Source of the DNA: JBBQWZ01 sp038210135
GTDB taxonomy: Bacteria > Acidobacteriota > Terriglobia > Bryobacterales > Bryobacteraceae
Length of the DNA: 64,000 nt
Reading direction: 5' to 3'
Assembly (NCBI GenBank): GCA_038210135.1
Contig: JBBQWZ010000019.1
Coordinates: forward strand, 40,793-104,792
A program made the position numbers and the translations under genes. Shown here one piece after another: positions 7,249-15,537 of the stretch. Under the pieces are notes generated by a model that was given only the letters and a program-made list of their open reading frames with translations, searched no databases and had not been told where the DNA came from. Positions within the stretch are counted from its first letter, which is position 1. Each line of letters begins with the position of its first letter.

Positions 7249-8409
7249 ATGTGGCGAATGCTTCCATTTGAAATCCAGGCTACCTGTCCGACTACTGGTG
7301 CGCGCGCAGGCCTCCTGCATACGGCTCACGGCGTTGTAGAGACTCCGGTGTTCATGCCGGTCGGCACGCAGGCGACCGTCAAGGGTGTGATGCCGCGCGA
7401 TCTGGCGGGCGAACTCGACGCGAAGATTATCCTCGGCAACACCTATCACCTGTTCCTGCGGCCGGGGCACGAAACCATTCGCTCTCTCGGCGGCCTGCAC
7501 AAGTTCATGAACTGGGACCGGGCCATTTTGACGGACTCAGGAGGATTTCAGGTGTTCAGCCTGGAAGGCCTGCGCAAGGTGACGGAGGAGGGCGTCCTCT
7601 TCAGTTCGCACTTGAATGGCGACCGGCACATGTTCACGCCGGAATCGACGGTCGATGTGCAGATGGCGCTGGGTTCGGACATCATGATGGTGCTCGACGA
7701 GTGCCTGCCGTATCCTTCGAGCCTCGAAGCGTCGCGGGCTTCTATGCACCGGACCATCAATTGGGCGCGGGCGGCGTACCAGCATTACGAGCGGACCGGC
7801 AAGGACGGACAACGAAGGCTGTTCCCGATCGTGCAGGGCTCGATGTTTCCGGAATTGCGTCGCGAATGCGCGGATAAACTGATGGAACTCGATGCCGAAG
7901 GCTACGCGATCGGCGGCCTGAGTGTCGGGGAGCCGCGCGAGTTGAGCATGGAAATGACCGAGCTTACGGCTCCGCTGCTGCCCAAGGACAAGCCCCGCTA
8001 TGTGATGGGGGTCGGCATGCCGCGGGAGCTGCCGGAATACGTCGCGCGCGGCGTCGACATGATGGATTGCGTCCTGCCGTCGCGCAACGCGCGCAATGGA
8101 TACCTGTTTACCTCGCGCGGTCCGGTAATCATCAAGCACCAACGTTATAAAGAAGACGCCAATCCGGTGGATGAGGCGTGCCCGTGCTACACCTGCAAAA
8201 ACTTCTCGCGGGCCTACTTGCGGCACCTGTTTCAGGCCGCCGAGATCCTGTATTCGACGCTCGCCACCATCCATAACCTGCGCTACTACCTTGACATCAT
8301 GCGCCGGATCAGGCAGGCTATTCTACTTGGGAAGTTCCCTGAATACCTGCTACAGGTTCGGGCAGAACAACTTCCGGAACTCCAAACAGAAAAGGAATCC
8401 GTTTCGTAA
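7249..8409 (+). CDS. tgt: Queuine tRNA-ribosyltransferase (tRNA-guanine transglycosylase)
   Basis: A 386-residue enzyme (383 if the second ATG at 7258 is used). It exchanges guanine-34 of GUN-anticodon tRNAs for preQ1, the committed step of queuosine formation. The family is recognised by TPVFMPVGTQATVKG near the N-terminus, the catalytic-site DSGGFQVFSL, the nucleophile region GVDMMDCVLPSRNARNG, and the zinc site CPCYTCKNFSRAYLRHL. It starts the conserved tgt-yajC-secD-secF cluster: yajC begins 30 bases after it. Epoxyqueuosine reductase, the final enzyme of the pathway, is also present upstream. Intact and full length. Confidence 0.97.
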   Translation: MWRMLPFEIQATCPTTGARAGLLHTAHGVVETPVFMPVGTQATVKGVMPRDLAGELDAKIILGNTYHLFLRPGHETIRSLGGLHKFMNWDRAILTDSGGFQVFSLEGLRKVTEEGVLFSSHLNGDRHMFTPESTVDVQMALGSDIMMVLDECLPYPSSLEASRASMHRTINWARAAYQHYERTGKDGQRRLFPIVQGSMFPELRRECADKLMELDAEGYAIGGLSVGEPRELSMEMTELTAPLLPKDKPRYVMGVGMPRELPEYVARGVDMMDCVLPSRNARNGYLFTSRGPVIIKHQRYKEDANPVDEACPCYTCKNFSRAYLRHLFQAAEILYSTLATIHNLRYYLDIMRRIRQAILLGKFPEYLLQVRAEQLPELQTEKESVS

Positions 8410-8439
8410 GCAGTACTCTTGCCCGACGGCCGTCCATAA

Positions 8440-8760
8440 ATGCAATTTCCGGCGCTCCTCCTGCAGTCCGCTTCGCCCAACCAGCTGCTGAGCTTTTTAC
8501 CGCTCGTCTTCATCGTTGCGATTTTCTATTTTCTGGTCTTCATGCCCATGCAGAAGCAGAAAAAGCAACAGGCGGAGATGCTGCGAAGCCTGCAAAACGG
8601 CGACGTTGTATTGACCACCGGCGGGCTGGTGGGCACCATCGTGAAATTGCTGGACGATGCGCTGATTCTGCGTATCGAGCCGGACAACGTCAAACTGAAA
8701 GTCGCGCGCAGCGCCGTAAGCGGCAAGGTCGGCGACCCGGTTCCGGCCAAGCAAGCGTAA
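8440..8760 (+). CDS. yajC: Preprotein translocase subunit YajC
   Basis: A 106-residue single-pass inner membrane protein. The N-terminal hydrophobic helix (LLSFLPLVFIVAIFYFLVFMP) is followed by MQKQKKQQAEMLRSLQNGDVVLTTGGLVGTIVKL, the highly conserved YajC core. YajC associates with SecD and SecF and assists the Sec translocon. It lies between tgt and secD in the usual order and on the same strand. Spacing of 30 bases on either side fits one operon. Confidence 0.96.
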   Translation: MQFPALLLQSASPNQLLSFLPLVFIVAIFYFLVFMPMQKQKKQQAEMLRSLQNGDVVLTTGGLVGTIVKLLDDALILRIEPDNVKLKVARSAVSGKVGDPVPAKQA

Positions 8761-8790
8761 CGAAATCATCGATCTTTGGAATAACCTCGC

Positions 8791-10416
8791 ATGTCACGCA
8801 CCCTCCTCTATAAACTCCTCGCCATCGTGGCGATCATTCTGGTCTGTGTTTACGGAATTATCGGACTGCCGAAATCGAAGGATGAACTGCAGGCGAACTT
8901 GAAGAAGAACATCCGGCTGGGCCTCGATCTCCGAGGCGGCAGTCAATTAGTGCTGCAAGTCCAGATTCAGGACGCTTTCAAGGCCGATGCCGATTCGACG
9001 ATGGAAGGCCTGAAGGAAAACCTGAAGAAGGCGAACGTCCAGTTCGTCGCGATGGAGCGCAACGAGCCGGCGACGCTAAACGACGCCGACAAGATCGAGT
9101 TTTCCGTGAAGGGAGTTCCGGCGACCAAGGCCGGTGAGTTCCGGACTGTAATCAACGACCACTACGCCGATCGCTGGGTGATGACCTCGCTGAATCCTAC
9201 CGATTACAAGTTCAATTTGAAGCCGAGCACCGCCCTGCAACTGCGCAAGGACACGGTGACGCAGTCGATGAACACGATTGAAAAGAAGATCAACGGCCTA
9301 GGTCTGGCCGAATCGAGCGTGCAGCAGCGCGGACGCAGCGCGGCGGACGCGGAGATTCTGGTTCAGCTGCCGGGCGTAGACGATCCGGGCCGCATCAAAC
9401 AGATTTTGAAGACAGCCGCGATGCTCGAGCTGGCGGAAGTGAAAGATGGTCCGTTCGCGAGCCGCGAAGAAGCCATTGGGAAAAGCGGCGGAGTGCTTCC
9501 GCTCAATACGCGCATCGTCCGCGGCAGCGGACGCGCGGGCGGCGGAGCGGCGGAAAGCTGGTGGCTGCTTTCGCGGTCTCCGGTCGTCACCGGACGCGAC
9601 TTGCGCGATGCCCGTCCGCAGCAGGGCCAGATGGGCCGCTGGGAAACTTTGTTCGTCCTGACGCAGGACGCGGCCAAGCGTTTTGAGGCCTACACCGGCG
9701 CGAACATTGGAAACCGCCTGGCGATTGTACTCGACAACATCGTGATCAGCGCTCCGCGCATCGACGCGAAAATCGGCGATACCGGTACGATTACCGGCGC
9801 GACGGACAATCTCGAAGCTTCGGATCTCGCGTTGAATCTGCGCGCTGGCTCTCTGCCAGCAAGCGTCGAGTACCTTGAAGAGCGCACGGTGGGACCGTCG
9901 CTTGGTTCGGATTCGATCAATGCGGGAATTACGGCCGGCCTGGTCGGTGTTGGCGCAGTCGTCCTGGTGATGCTGGTGTATTACCGCAAGGCGGGCATCA
10001 ACGCGACGCTGGCACTGATTCTGAACGCGGTGATTCTGATCGCGGCGCTTTCGTATTTCGATGCGACGTTAACGTTGCCGGGTATTGCCGGAATCATTCT
10101 TACGATCGGTATGGCGGTCGATTCGAATGTTCTGATCTTTGAGCGCATCCGCGAGGAATTACGCGGCGGCAAGTCGGTAATCGCGGCCGTGGACGCGGGA
10201 TTCGGCAAGGCCTTCCTGACCATTATCGATACCCACGTCACCACTGTGGTGTCGTGCCTGTTCCTGTTCCTGTTCGGCAGCGGTCCGGTCAAGGGATTCG
10301 CGGTGACGCTGGTGATCGGTTTGCTCGCCAATGTGTTTACCGCGGTATTTGTATCCAAAGTGATCTTCGATTGGGAGCTTTCCGGCAAGAAGCAGGTTAC
10401 GGAGCTCAGCATTTAG
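8791..10416 (+). CDS. secD: Protein translocase subunit SecD
   Basis: A 541-residue inner membrane protein. It shows the N-terminal helix (LLYKLLAIVAIILVCVYGI), the conserved GLDLRGGSQLVLQV segment, a large periplasmic domain ending near GSLPASVEYLEERTVGPSLG, and a C-terminal block of five membrane segments with the RND-type signature TLPGIAGIILTIGMAVDSNVLIFERIREE. SecDF uses the proton gradient to pull exported proteins through SecYEG. Length is somewhat below the E. coli protein (615) but typical of other phyla. secF follows after 147 bases; that gap holds an inverted repeat (GTGGATT at 10452-10458, AATCCAC at 10491-10497). Confidence 0.97.
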   Translation: MSRTLLYKLLAIVAIILVCVYGIIGLPKSKDELQANLKKNIRLGLDLRGGSQLVLQVQIQDAFKADADSTMEGLKENLKKANVQFVAMERNEPATLNDADKIEFSVKGVPATKAGEFRTVINDHYADRWVMTSLNPTDYKFNLKPSTALQLRKDTVTQSMNTIEKKINGLGLAESSVQQRGRSAADAEILVQLPGVDDPGRIKQILKTAAMLELAEVKDGPFASREEAIGKSGGVLPLNTRIVRGSGRAGGGAAESWWLLSRSPVVTGRDLRDARPQQGQMGRWETLFVLTQDAAKRFEAYTGANIGNRLAIVLDNIVISAPRIDAKIGDTGTITGATDNLEASDLALNLRAGSLPASVEYLEERTVGPSLGSDSINAGITAGLVGVGAVVLVMLVYYRKAGINATLALILNAVILIAALSYFDATLTLPGIAGIILTIGMAVDSNVLIFERIREELRGGKSVIAAVDAGFGKAFLTIIDTHVTTVVSCLFLFLFGSGPVKGFAVTLVIGLLANVFTAVFVSKVIFDWELSGKKQVTELSI

Positions 10417-10563
10417 TTTTTGGATTTGAACGGATGATCCACGCATCAGAGGTGGATTGCCCGCGCGGCCCGGAGTGTGGTAATGTTTCGAATCCACTTG
10501 GGGCCAGCAAGTTTTGAAGAGGGCCGGTGTCTGATGCAATCAAAGCCCGGCGTTTAGGCTTAC

Positions 10564-11787
10564 ATGGAGTTATTTAAGAACACCAATTACGACTTTCTGG
10601 GCAAGAAGATGCCCTTTATCGTCGCGTCTCTCATCCTGACGGCAGCTGGTTTCGTCAGCCTCGCGGTGAAGGGTGGGCCCAAGTATGGAATCGACTTCAA
10701 GGGCGGCGCGCTTATTTATGTGCGCTTCAATCAGGAACCGCCCGTCGATAAGATCCGGACTGCTTTGCAGCAGAAGATTTCCGGCGAGATCAGCGTGCAG
10801 CAGATCACCGGGAAGCCGGAAGTTCTGATCGGAACCGAGATCAAAGACGAGAAGCAGTTGAATGCCAACCGCCAGCAGGTGGTGGACATTCTGCAAACGT
10901 CTTTCGGCACCAACGAGAACAAGCTCGAGTTCAACAACGCGGGTCAGGCGGCGATTGCTGAGAAGGTGCGCGAGCCGTTGCAGCGCGTCGGCGTTCCGTT
11001 ATCGGAAGAGGACCTGCAAAAGTTGGTCAAGTCGATCGTGGATTACAAGATCTCGCACGGCGGCCTGTTGAAAAGCTTCGATGAAGTTTCCGGCGTCTCG
11101 GGTGTAACTCCGCAAGTGGTTGCGGCGTTAAAAGAGAACCTGTCGCTCGCCCCGTTCGCGATTCTATCGGCGGACGTGGTCGGTCCGAAGGTCGGCGGCG
11201 AACTGCGGACGCAGGCGATTCTGGCCACACTGTACGCGCTGGGGGGAATGCTGGTCTACATCGCGTTCCGGTTTGAATGGCTGTATGGCGTCGCGGCGGT
11301 GGTCGCGGTGTTCCACGATACGTTGATCACCCTCGGACTGTTTTCGCTCTTCGACAAACCGATTGATCTGACGGTGGTGGCGGCTCTGCTAACGCTGGTC
11401 GGTTATTCGATGAACGACACGATCGTCGTGTTCGATCGAATCCGCGAGAATCTCAGGAACATGCGGCGGGAGAAGTTGGACGCGGTGATCAACCTGAGCA
11501 TCAATCAAACGTTGAGCCGAACCGTTTTGACTTCCGGTCTTACCTTTTTGACGGCGGTGTCGTTATACTTATTCGGCGGCGAGGTGCTCCACGGATTCTC
11601 ATTCGCATTGGTCTGCGGAATCCTGGTGGGAACCTATTCGTCGGTTTTCGTGGCGGCGCCAATCTTATTGTTTGGCAAGAATGTTCTTGAGAGCAGGAAC
11701 AATGTGGGCGCGGGAAGCGTCAGTGGACCTAAGGAATTAGACCGGACTGGGCAGAAAGTTCTTCCGAAGAAAGCCGTTCGAGGCTAA
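10564..11787 (+). CDS. secF: Protein translocase subunit SecF
   Basis: A 407-residue partner of SecD. It carries the YGIDFKGGALIYVRF segment after the first membrane helix, a periplasmic domain longer than in E. coli SecF (residues about 60-190, including an inserted helical stretch IAEKVREPLQRVGVPLSEEDLQKL), and the five C-terminal membrane helices with LTLVGYSMNDTIVVFDRIRENLR. The C-terminus has a charged cytoplasmic tail. The inserted segment makes the protein about 80-100 residues longer than the enterobacterial form. The start is the ATG at 10564, preceded by a long leader after secD, so an internal promoter or RNA structure between secD and secF is possible. Confidence 0.97.
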   Translation: MELFKNTNYDFLGKKMPFIVASLILTAAGFVSLAVKGGPKYGIDFKGGALIYVRFNQEPPVDKIRTALQQKISGEISVQQITGKPEVLIGTEIKDEKQLNANRQQVVDILQTSFGTNENKLEFNNAGQAAIAEKVREPLQRVGVPLSEEDLQKLVKSIVDYKISHGGLLKSFDEVSGVSGVTPQVVAALKENLSLAPFAILSADVVGPKVGGELRTQAILATLYALGGMLVYIAFRFEWLYGVAAVVAVFHDTLITLGLFSLFDKPIDLTVVAALLTLVGYSMNDTIVVFDRIRENLRNMRREKLDAVINLSINQTLSRTVLTSGLTFLTAVSLYLFGGEVLHGFSFALVCGILVGTYSSVFVAAPILLFGKNVLESRNNVGAGSVSGPKELDRTGQKVLPKKAVRG

Positions 11788-11925
11788 GCGTCTGATTTAA
11801 GAGTAGTTTGGAAGGCGAGCCGCAAAGGCCGATAGCTGTTTGAATTTTGAGCGGATGCAATACCGCTCTTCTTTGAGAATGTTGCGGGGCGGATTTTGCC
11901 GCCTCCACTTGCAGGGAGGATTCGA

Positions 11926-12687
11926 ATGTTCGAGCAGACGTTCGTGGACGGCAAGGGCACCACCAGAAAGCCCTGGACGGTTTTGGCTTCATTTTTGGGC
12001 CAGATCGCACTGATCGGGGTGATGATTCTCATCCCGCTGATTTATACGGACACGCTCCCTCGTACGCAGCTGACCAGTTTTCTAGTGGCGCCTCCGCCGC
12101 CGCCTCCGCCGCCTCCGCCGCCTCCGGCGGCCCCGGTCAAGGTTGTCAAAATCGCTCCGCGTCAATTTGACGCCGGACGGCTGATGGCGCCGAAGACCAT
12201 CCCCAAAGAAATCGCGTTGATCAAAGAAGAGGAGATGCCTCCGATGTCCGGCGCGGTGGGCGTCGTCGGCGGCGTCCCTGGCGGTGTTCCCGGTGGAACC
12301 TCCGGCGGCGTAATCGGCGGCATCATCGGCGGAATTCCGTCGGCCGCGCCCCCGCCTCCGCCCGCTGTCAAGGAACCGCCCAAGGCCAAACCGCCAGAGC
12401 GTATCCGTGTCGGTGGCAACGTGCAACAGGCGAACCTGATCAAGAAGGTCTCGCCGCCGTATCCGCCGCTCGCCAAGCAGGCGCGTATATCCGGCACCGT
12501 CCGTTTCACCGCCATCATTGGCAAGGACGGCACCATCCAGAATTTGCAGTTGATCACGGGCCATCCCTTGTTGGTCCAAGCAGCGCAGGAAGCCGTGAAG
12601 CAGTGGATTTATAAGCCCACTTTGCTGAACGGGGAGCCGGTCGAAGTGATCACGCAGATCGACGTGAACTTCACGTTGAGCCAGTAA
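11926..12687 (+). CDS. tonB: Energy transducer TonB
   Basis: A 253-residue protein. The ATG at 11926 has a strong AGGGAGGA ribosome-binding site 5 nt upstream. One N-terminal membrane helix (VLASFLGQIALIGVMILIPLIY) is followed by a run of 12 prolines, a Gly-rich linker (VGGVPGGVPGGTSGG) and a TonB C-terminal domain with the YP motif (PPYPPLAKQARISGTV). It transmits proton-motive force from ExbB-ExbD to outer membrane receptors. exbB and two exbD genes follow directly. The last 95 residues are strikingly similar to the C-terminus of the M56 protein at 61816-63795 (shared NLQLITGHPLL and YKPTLLNG). Confidence 0.93.
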   Translation: MFEQTFVDGKGTTRKPWTVLASFLGQIALIGVMILIPLIYTDTLPRTQLTSFLVAPPPPPPPPPPPPAAPVKVVKIAPRQFDAGRLMAPKTIPKEIALIKEEEMPPMSGAVGVVGGVPGGVPGGTSGGVIGGIIGGIPSAAPPPPPAVKEPPKAKPPERIRVGGNVQQANLIKKVSPPYPPLAKQARISGTVRFTAIIGKDGTIQNLQLITGHPLLVQAAQEAVKQWIYKPTLLNGEPVEVITQIDVNFTLSQ

Positions 12688-12703
12688 AGCAGTTTGGTTT
12701 GCT

Positions 12704-12735
12704 CGGGGCGGCGTTCAAGCCGCCTCGATTTTTTG
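12704..12735 (+). terminator. Intrinsic terminator or attenuator between tonB and exbB
   Basis: The stem CGGGGCGGC (12704-12712) pairs with GCCGCCTCG (12719-12727) around a 6-nt loop and is followed by ATTTTTTG. It would uncouple tonB from exbB levels, as ExbB is normally in excess. Confidence 0.75.
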
Positions 12736-12767
12736 TCCCAATTCAATTCAACTCGCAGGAGAACAAC

Positions 12768-13508
12768 ATGGTGTTACAGTTGCAAGTCTGGGCGTTTCTG
12801 CTTATCCAGGAAGCAGCGCCCGCCGTCAGCTTCGATCTTGTTTCCATGTGGAACCAGATGAGCTGGCTCGCCCGCTCGGTCGTCATTATTCTGTTCATAA
12901 TGTCGGCTTGGTCGATTGGCGTGATGATTGATCGCTTGCTGGCTTACAATGCGGCCCGCACGCAATCGCGGCAGTTTGCTCCGGCAGTCGCCGGCGCCCT
13001 CCGTGAAGGGAAACTCGACGAAGCCATCAAGATCGCCGACCGTTTCAACAAGAGCCATCTGGCGAAGGTTGTCGTGGCCGGTCTCCAGGAATTCCAGGCT
13101 CACCGTATGTCGAGTGAGATTCCCGGCGAAGAAATCGAAGCTTCGAAGCGCGCTCTCGAACGCGCCGAAGCCATCGTTCACGCGGAAATGAAGCGCGGCG
13201 TTTCGACGCTCGCGACCATCGGCTCGACCGGTCCTTTCGTCGGACTGTTCGGTACGGTCGTCGGCATCATCAACGCGTTCCGCGGCATCACCACGGAGAA
13301 GTCGACTGGTCTCGGCGCCGTCGCCGGCGGTATTTCGGAAGCGCTGGTCACGACCGCCGTCGGTCTGGTCGTTGCGATTCCGGCCGTTATGATGTTCAAC
13401 TACTTCACCAACCGGATCGAAGCGTTCGACGTGGAAATGGGCAACTCCAGCTCCGAGCTGATTGACTATTTCCTGAAGCGTTCGCAGCGCGCCGGCGCCG
13501 CGAAGTAG
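12768..13508 (+). CDS. exbB: MotA/TolQ/ExbB proton channel family protein
   Basis: A 246-residue inner membrane protein. The ATG at 12768 follows CAGGAG; an open frame back to 12699 is leader. It has an N-terminal helix region, SVVIILFIMSAWSIGVMIDRLLAY, and the paired C-terminal helices with the family signature LATIGSTGPFVGLFGTVVGIINAFRG and GGISEALVTTAVGLVVAIPAVMMFNY. It forms the pentameric proton channel around an ExbD dimer that powers TonB. It lies between tonB and two exbD genes. The symbol exbB is chosen from the TonB context; TolQ cannot be excluded on sequence alone. Confidence 0.92.
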   Translation: MVLQLQVWAFLLIQEAAPAVSFDLVSMWNQMSWLARSVVIILFIMSAWSIGVMIDRLLAYNAARTQSRQFAPAVAGALREGKLDEAIKIADRFNKSHLAKVVVAGLQEFQAHRMSSEIPGEEIEASKRALERAEAIVHAEMKRGVSTLATIGSTGPFVGLFGTVVGIINAFRGITTEKSTGLGAVAGGISEALVTTAVGLVVAIPAVMMFNYFTNRIEAFDVEMGNSSSELIDYFLKRSQRAGAAK

Positions 13509-13645
13509 TTTTTCCGTTTGTGCCAGCTTTGAGTTGAATTGACCGCGGGAAGAGGTTGCCGTCGCACGCAGCCTCTTCCGCGTACGGCCACTTGGCCGGT
13601 TACGCGAATGCGGTTACTTGGAAATGTTTGACGTAGGAGCGAATC

Positions 13646-14119
13646 ATGGAAAAGAAGAAAGCGCAGGCAGTCGTCAATGACATTAACGTCACCCCCATGG
13701 TGGACGTGATGCTCGTCCTGCTGATCATCTTCATGGTCATCACGCCCATGCTTTCAAAGGGCACCAGCGTCGAGATGGTACGCGCAAAGAATCCGATTGC
13801 AATGCAGGCCGCGGACAAAGAAGACGCGGTGATTGTGGCAGTGACGCGCGACGGCAAGGTCTACTTGAGCCCGGGCAACAGCCAGGTGACGGTGGACATG
13901 CTGCCGGGCAAAGTGAAGGATTTGCTCACCAACCGGCTGGACAAGACTTGCTACATCAAGTCGGACGCGCGCGCCAAATACGAAGTGGTGATGGACGCGG
14001 TCGACAATCTACGCGCAGCGGGAGTAGATCAACTTGGATTGCTGACTGAGCAGTTGCAAAACCAGGACGCGGTCAAAGACAAAGACAAGAAGGAAGAGCC
14101 GAAGAAAGCTGGCGCGTAA
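13646..14119 (+). CDS. exbD: Biopolymer transport protein ExbD (first copy)
   Basis: A 157-residue protein with a short cytoplasmic N-terminus, one membrane helix with the essential Asp (NVTPMVDVMLVLLIIFMVITP), and a periplasmic domain ending in a charged Lys/Glu-rich tail (DKDKKEEPKKAGA). The ATG follows TAGGAG with normal spacing. It supplies the proton-carrying Asp to the ExbB channel. A second exbD follows 45 bases on. The 137-base gap before it contains a GC-rich hairpin (GAAGAGG with CCTCTTC) lacking a T-run. Confidence 0.93.
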   Translation: MEKKKAQAVVNDINVTPMVDVMLVLLIIFMVITPMLSKGTSVEMVRAKNPIAMQAADKEDAVIVAVTRDGKVYLSPGNSQVTVDMLPGKVKDLLTNRLDKTCYIKSDARAKYEVVMDAVDNLRAAGVDQLGLLTEQLQNQDAVKDKDKKEEPKKAGA

Positions 14120-14164
14120 GCGAGCAGTTTGGCGATCAGTTCACACTCGTAGGGAGCGAATTTT

Positions 14165-14596
14165 ATGTCAATGGCAACTGGCGGCGGAGGCGGTGGAGCC
14201 AAAGCCGATATGAACGTGACGCCGCTTATCGACGTCCTGCTCGTACTTCTCATTATCTTCATGGTCATCACGCCGCTGACTCCGCATGGTCTTGAGGCGC
14301 TTGCGCCGCAGCCTCCAAATCCGAATCAGCCGCCGCCGGACCCGCTCACGGACCGGACGGTCGTGATTATCATCGACAAAGACAAAAAGATGCACCTGAA
14401 TACAGAGGACATCGACGAAGCCAAGTTGGGCAAGCGTCTCGAAGAAGTGTTTAAGACGCGGGCCGAGCGAGTGGTCTTCGTGAAGGGCGACAAAGAGTTG
14501 GAATTCCAGAGCGTCGCTCGCGCGATCGATATCGCGAAGGGCGCCGGAATCGACAAGATCGGTTTGATGACGCCAAAGATTGAGGCGGGACAGTAG
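14165..14596 (+). CDS. exbD: Biopolymer transport protein ExbD (second copy)
   Basis: A 143-residue ExbD paralogue. The N-terminus is short and Gly-rich (MATGGGGGGAKADM), followed by NVTPLIDVLLVLLIIFMVITPL with the conserved Asp and a periplasmic domain whose last strand reads AKGAGIDKIGLM. Two adjacent ExbD paralogues after one ExbB are common in acidobacteria and related phyla and may form a heterodimer in the channel. It has a TAGGGAG ribosome-binding site. Confidence 0.93.
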   Translation: MSMATGGGGGGAKADMNVTPLIDVLLVLLIIFMVITPLTPHGLEALAPQPPNPNQPPPDPLTDRTVVIIIDKDKKMHLNTEDIDEAKLGKRLEEVFKTRAERVVFVKGDKELEFQSVARAIDIAKGAGIDKIGLMTPKIEAGQ

Positions 14597-14600
14597 AGAC

Positions 14601-15440
14601 ATGACGCGGACCCAATCCATCCTGTTGGCGGCGGCCACCGCCGCCGTGATGCTACTCGGAACCGGCTGCGACAAATTGCGGTCGAGAGATCACTTGAATC
14701 GCGGCGTGCAGGCGTTCAAAAGTGCCAAGTACCCGGACGCCATCGATCACTTCCGCAAGGCAATCGACCTCGACGATTCGAATCCCAACGCTCGTCTGTA
14801 CCTGGCGACGGCGTACATGACGCAGTGGATTCCGGGCGCGGATTCGCCGGAAAACAACGACCTCGCGAAGAAGGCGAAAGACGAGTTCGCCAAAGTCCTT
14901 TCGAAGGATCCGAACGACAAGACGGCCATCGCGTCGCTCGCGTCGTTGAACTACAATCAGGCGCAGAGCCTGCCGCCGGATCGCAAGGCGGAAAAATTCA
15001 ACGAAGCCAAAGAGTGGTACAGCAAGCTGGTTCAGGTGGATCCGAAGAACAAGGAAGCCTATTATTCGCTGGGCGTCATCGCCTGGGCGAAATGGTATCC
15101 GGCCTTGATGACTTCGCGCGCCAAACTGAGCATGAAGCCGGAAGATCCGGGCCCGATTAAGGACAAGAAGGTTAAAGACGAACTGAAAACGACCTACGCG
15201 GCCACGGTCGAAGAAGGAATTCAGAATCTGCAGAAAGCTCTCGACATCGACAAAGAATACGACGATGCGATGGCGTATATGAACCTGCTGATTCGTGAAC
15301 GCGCGGACTTGGCGGACGACAAAGCGGCGTACGAGAAAGACGTCGCGGTCGCCGACAGCTGGGTCCAGAAAGCACTCGACACCAAGAAGCTGAAGGCTTC
15401 GCGGACGCCCGGCGCCACCGGAATCACAGCCGATAAATAG
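14601..15440 (+). CDS. TPR lipoprotein
   Basis: A 279-residue protein starting at the ATG at 14601. Its signal peptide ends in a lipobox (AVMLLGTGC), so the mature protein is lipid-anchored at Cys. The body is TPR repeats: RGVQAFKSAKYPDAIDHFRKAIDLDDSNPNARLYLATAYM, then PKNKEAYYSLGVIAWAKWYP and EGIQNLQKALDIDKEYDDAMAYMNLLI. It follows the exbD pair by 4 bases and ends at a strong terminator, so it belongs to the tonB-exbBD transcript. That suggests a structural role in envelope energy transduction, but this is inference from position. Confidence 0.85.
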   Translation: MTRTQSILLAAATAAVMLLGTGCDKLRSRDHLNRGVQAFKSAKYPDAIDHFRKAIDLDDSNPNARLYLATAYMTQWIPGADSPENNDLAKKAKDEFAKVLSKDPNDKTAIASLASLNYNQAQSLPPDRKAEKFNEAKEWYSKLVQVDPKNKEAYYSLGVIAWAKWYPALMTSRAKLSMKPEDPGPIKDKKVKDELKTTYAATVEEGIQNLQKALDIDKEYDDAMAYMNLLIRERADLADDKAAYEKDVAVADSWVQKALDTKKLKASRTPGATGITADK

Positions 15441-15448
15441 ACTCCCAA

Positions 15449-15494
15449 TGGCGGGCTGGTGCGCATCGTGCATCGGCCCGCCATTTGTGTTTCT
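15449..15494 (+). terminator. Intrinsic terminator ending the exbBD/TPR operon
   Basis: Perfect arms TGGCGGGC (15449-15456) and GCCCGCCA (15476-15483) with a further pairing GTGCGCA/TGTGCAT-like loop region, followed by a T-rich stretch TTTGTGTTTC. It separates this operon from rel. Confidence 0.75.
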
Positions 15495-15537
15495 GCGGCT
15501 GGCGATTTGACGTCACGTATACACTGGAACGTAAGGA

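Noticed and set aside
12094..12129. Sequencing artefact in the tonB proline run
   Set aside because: Polyproline linkers of this length are normal in TonB and the frame continues correctly into the C-terminal domain.
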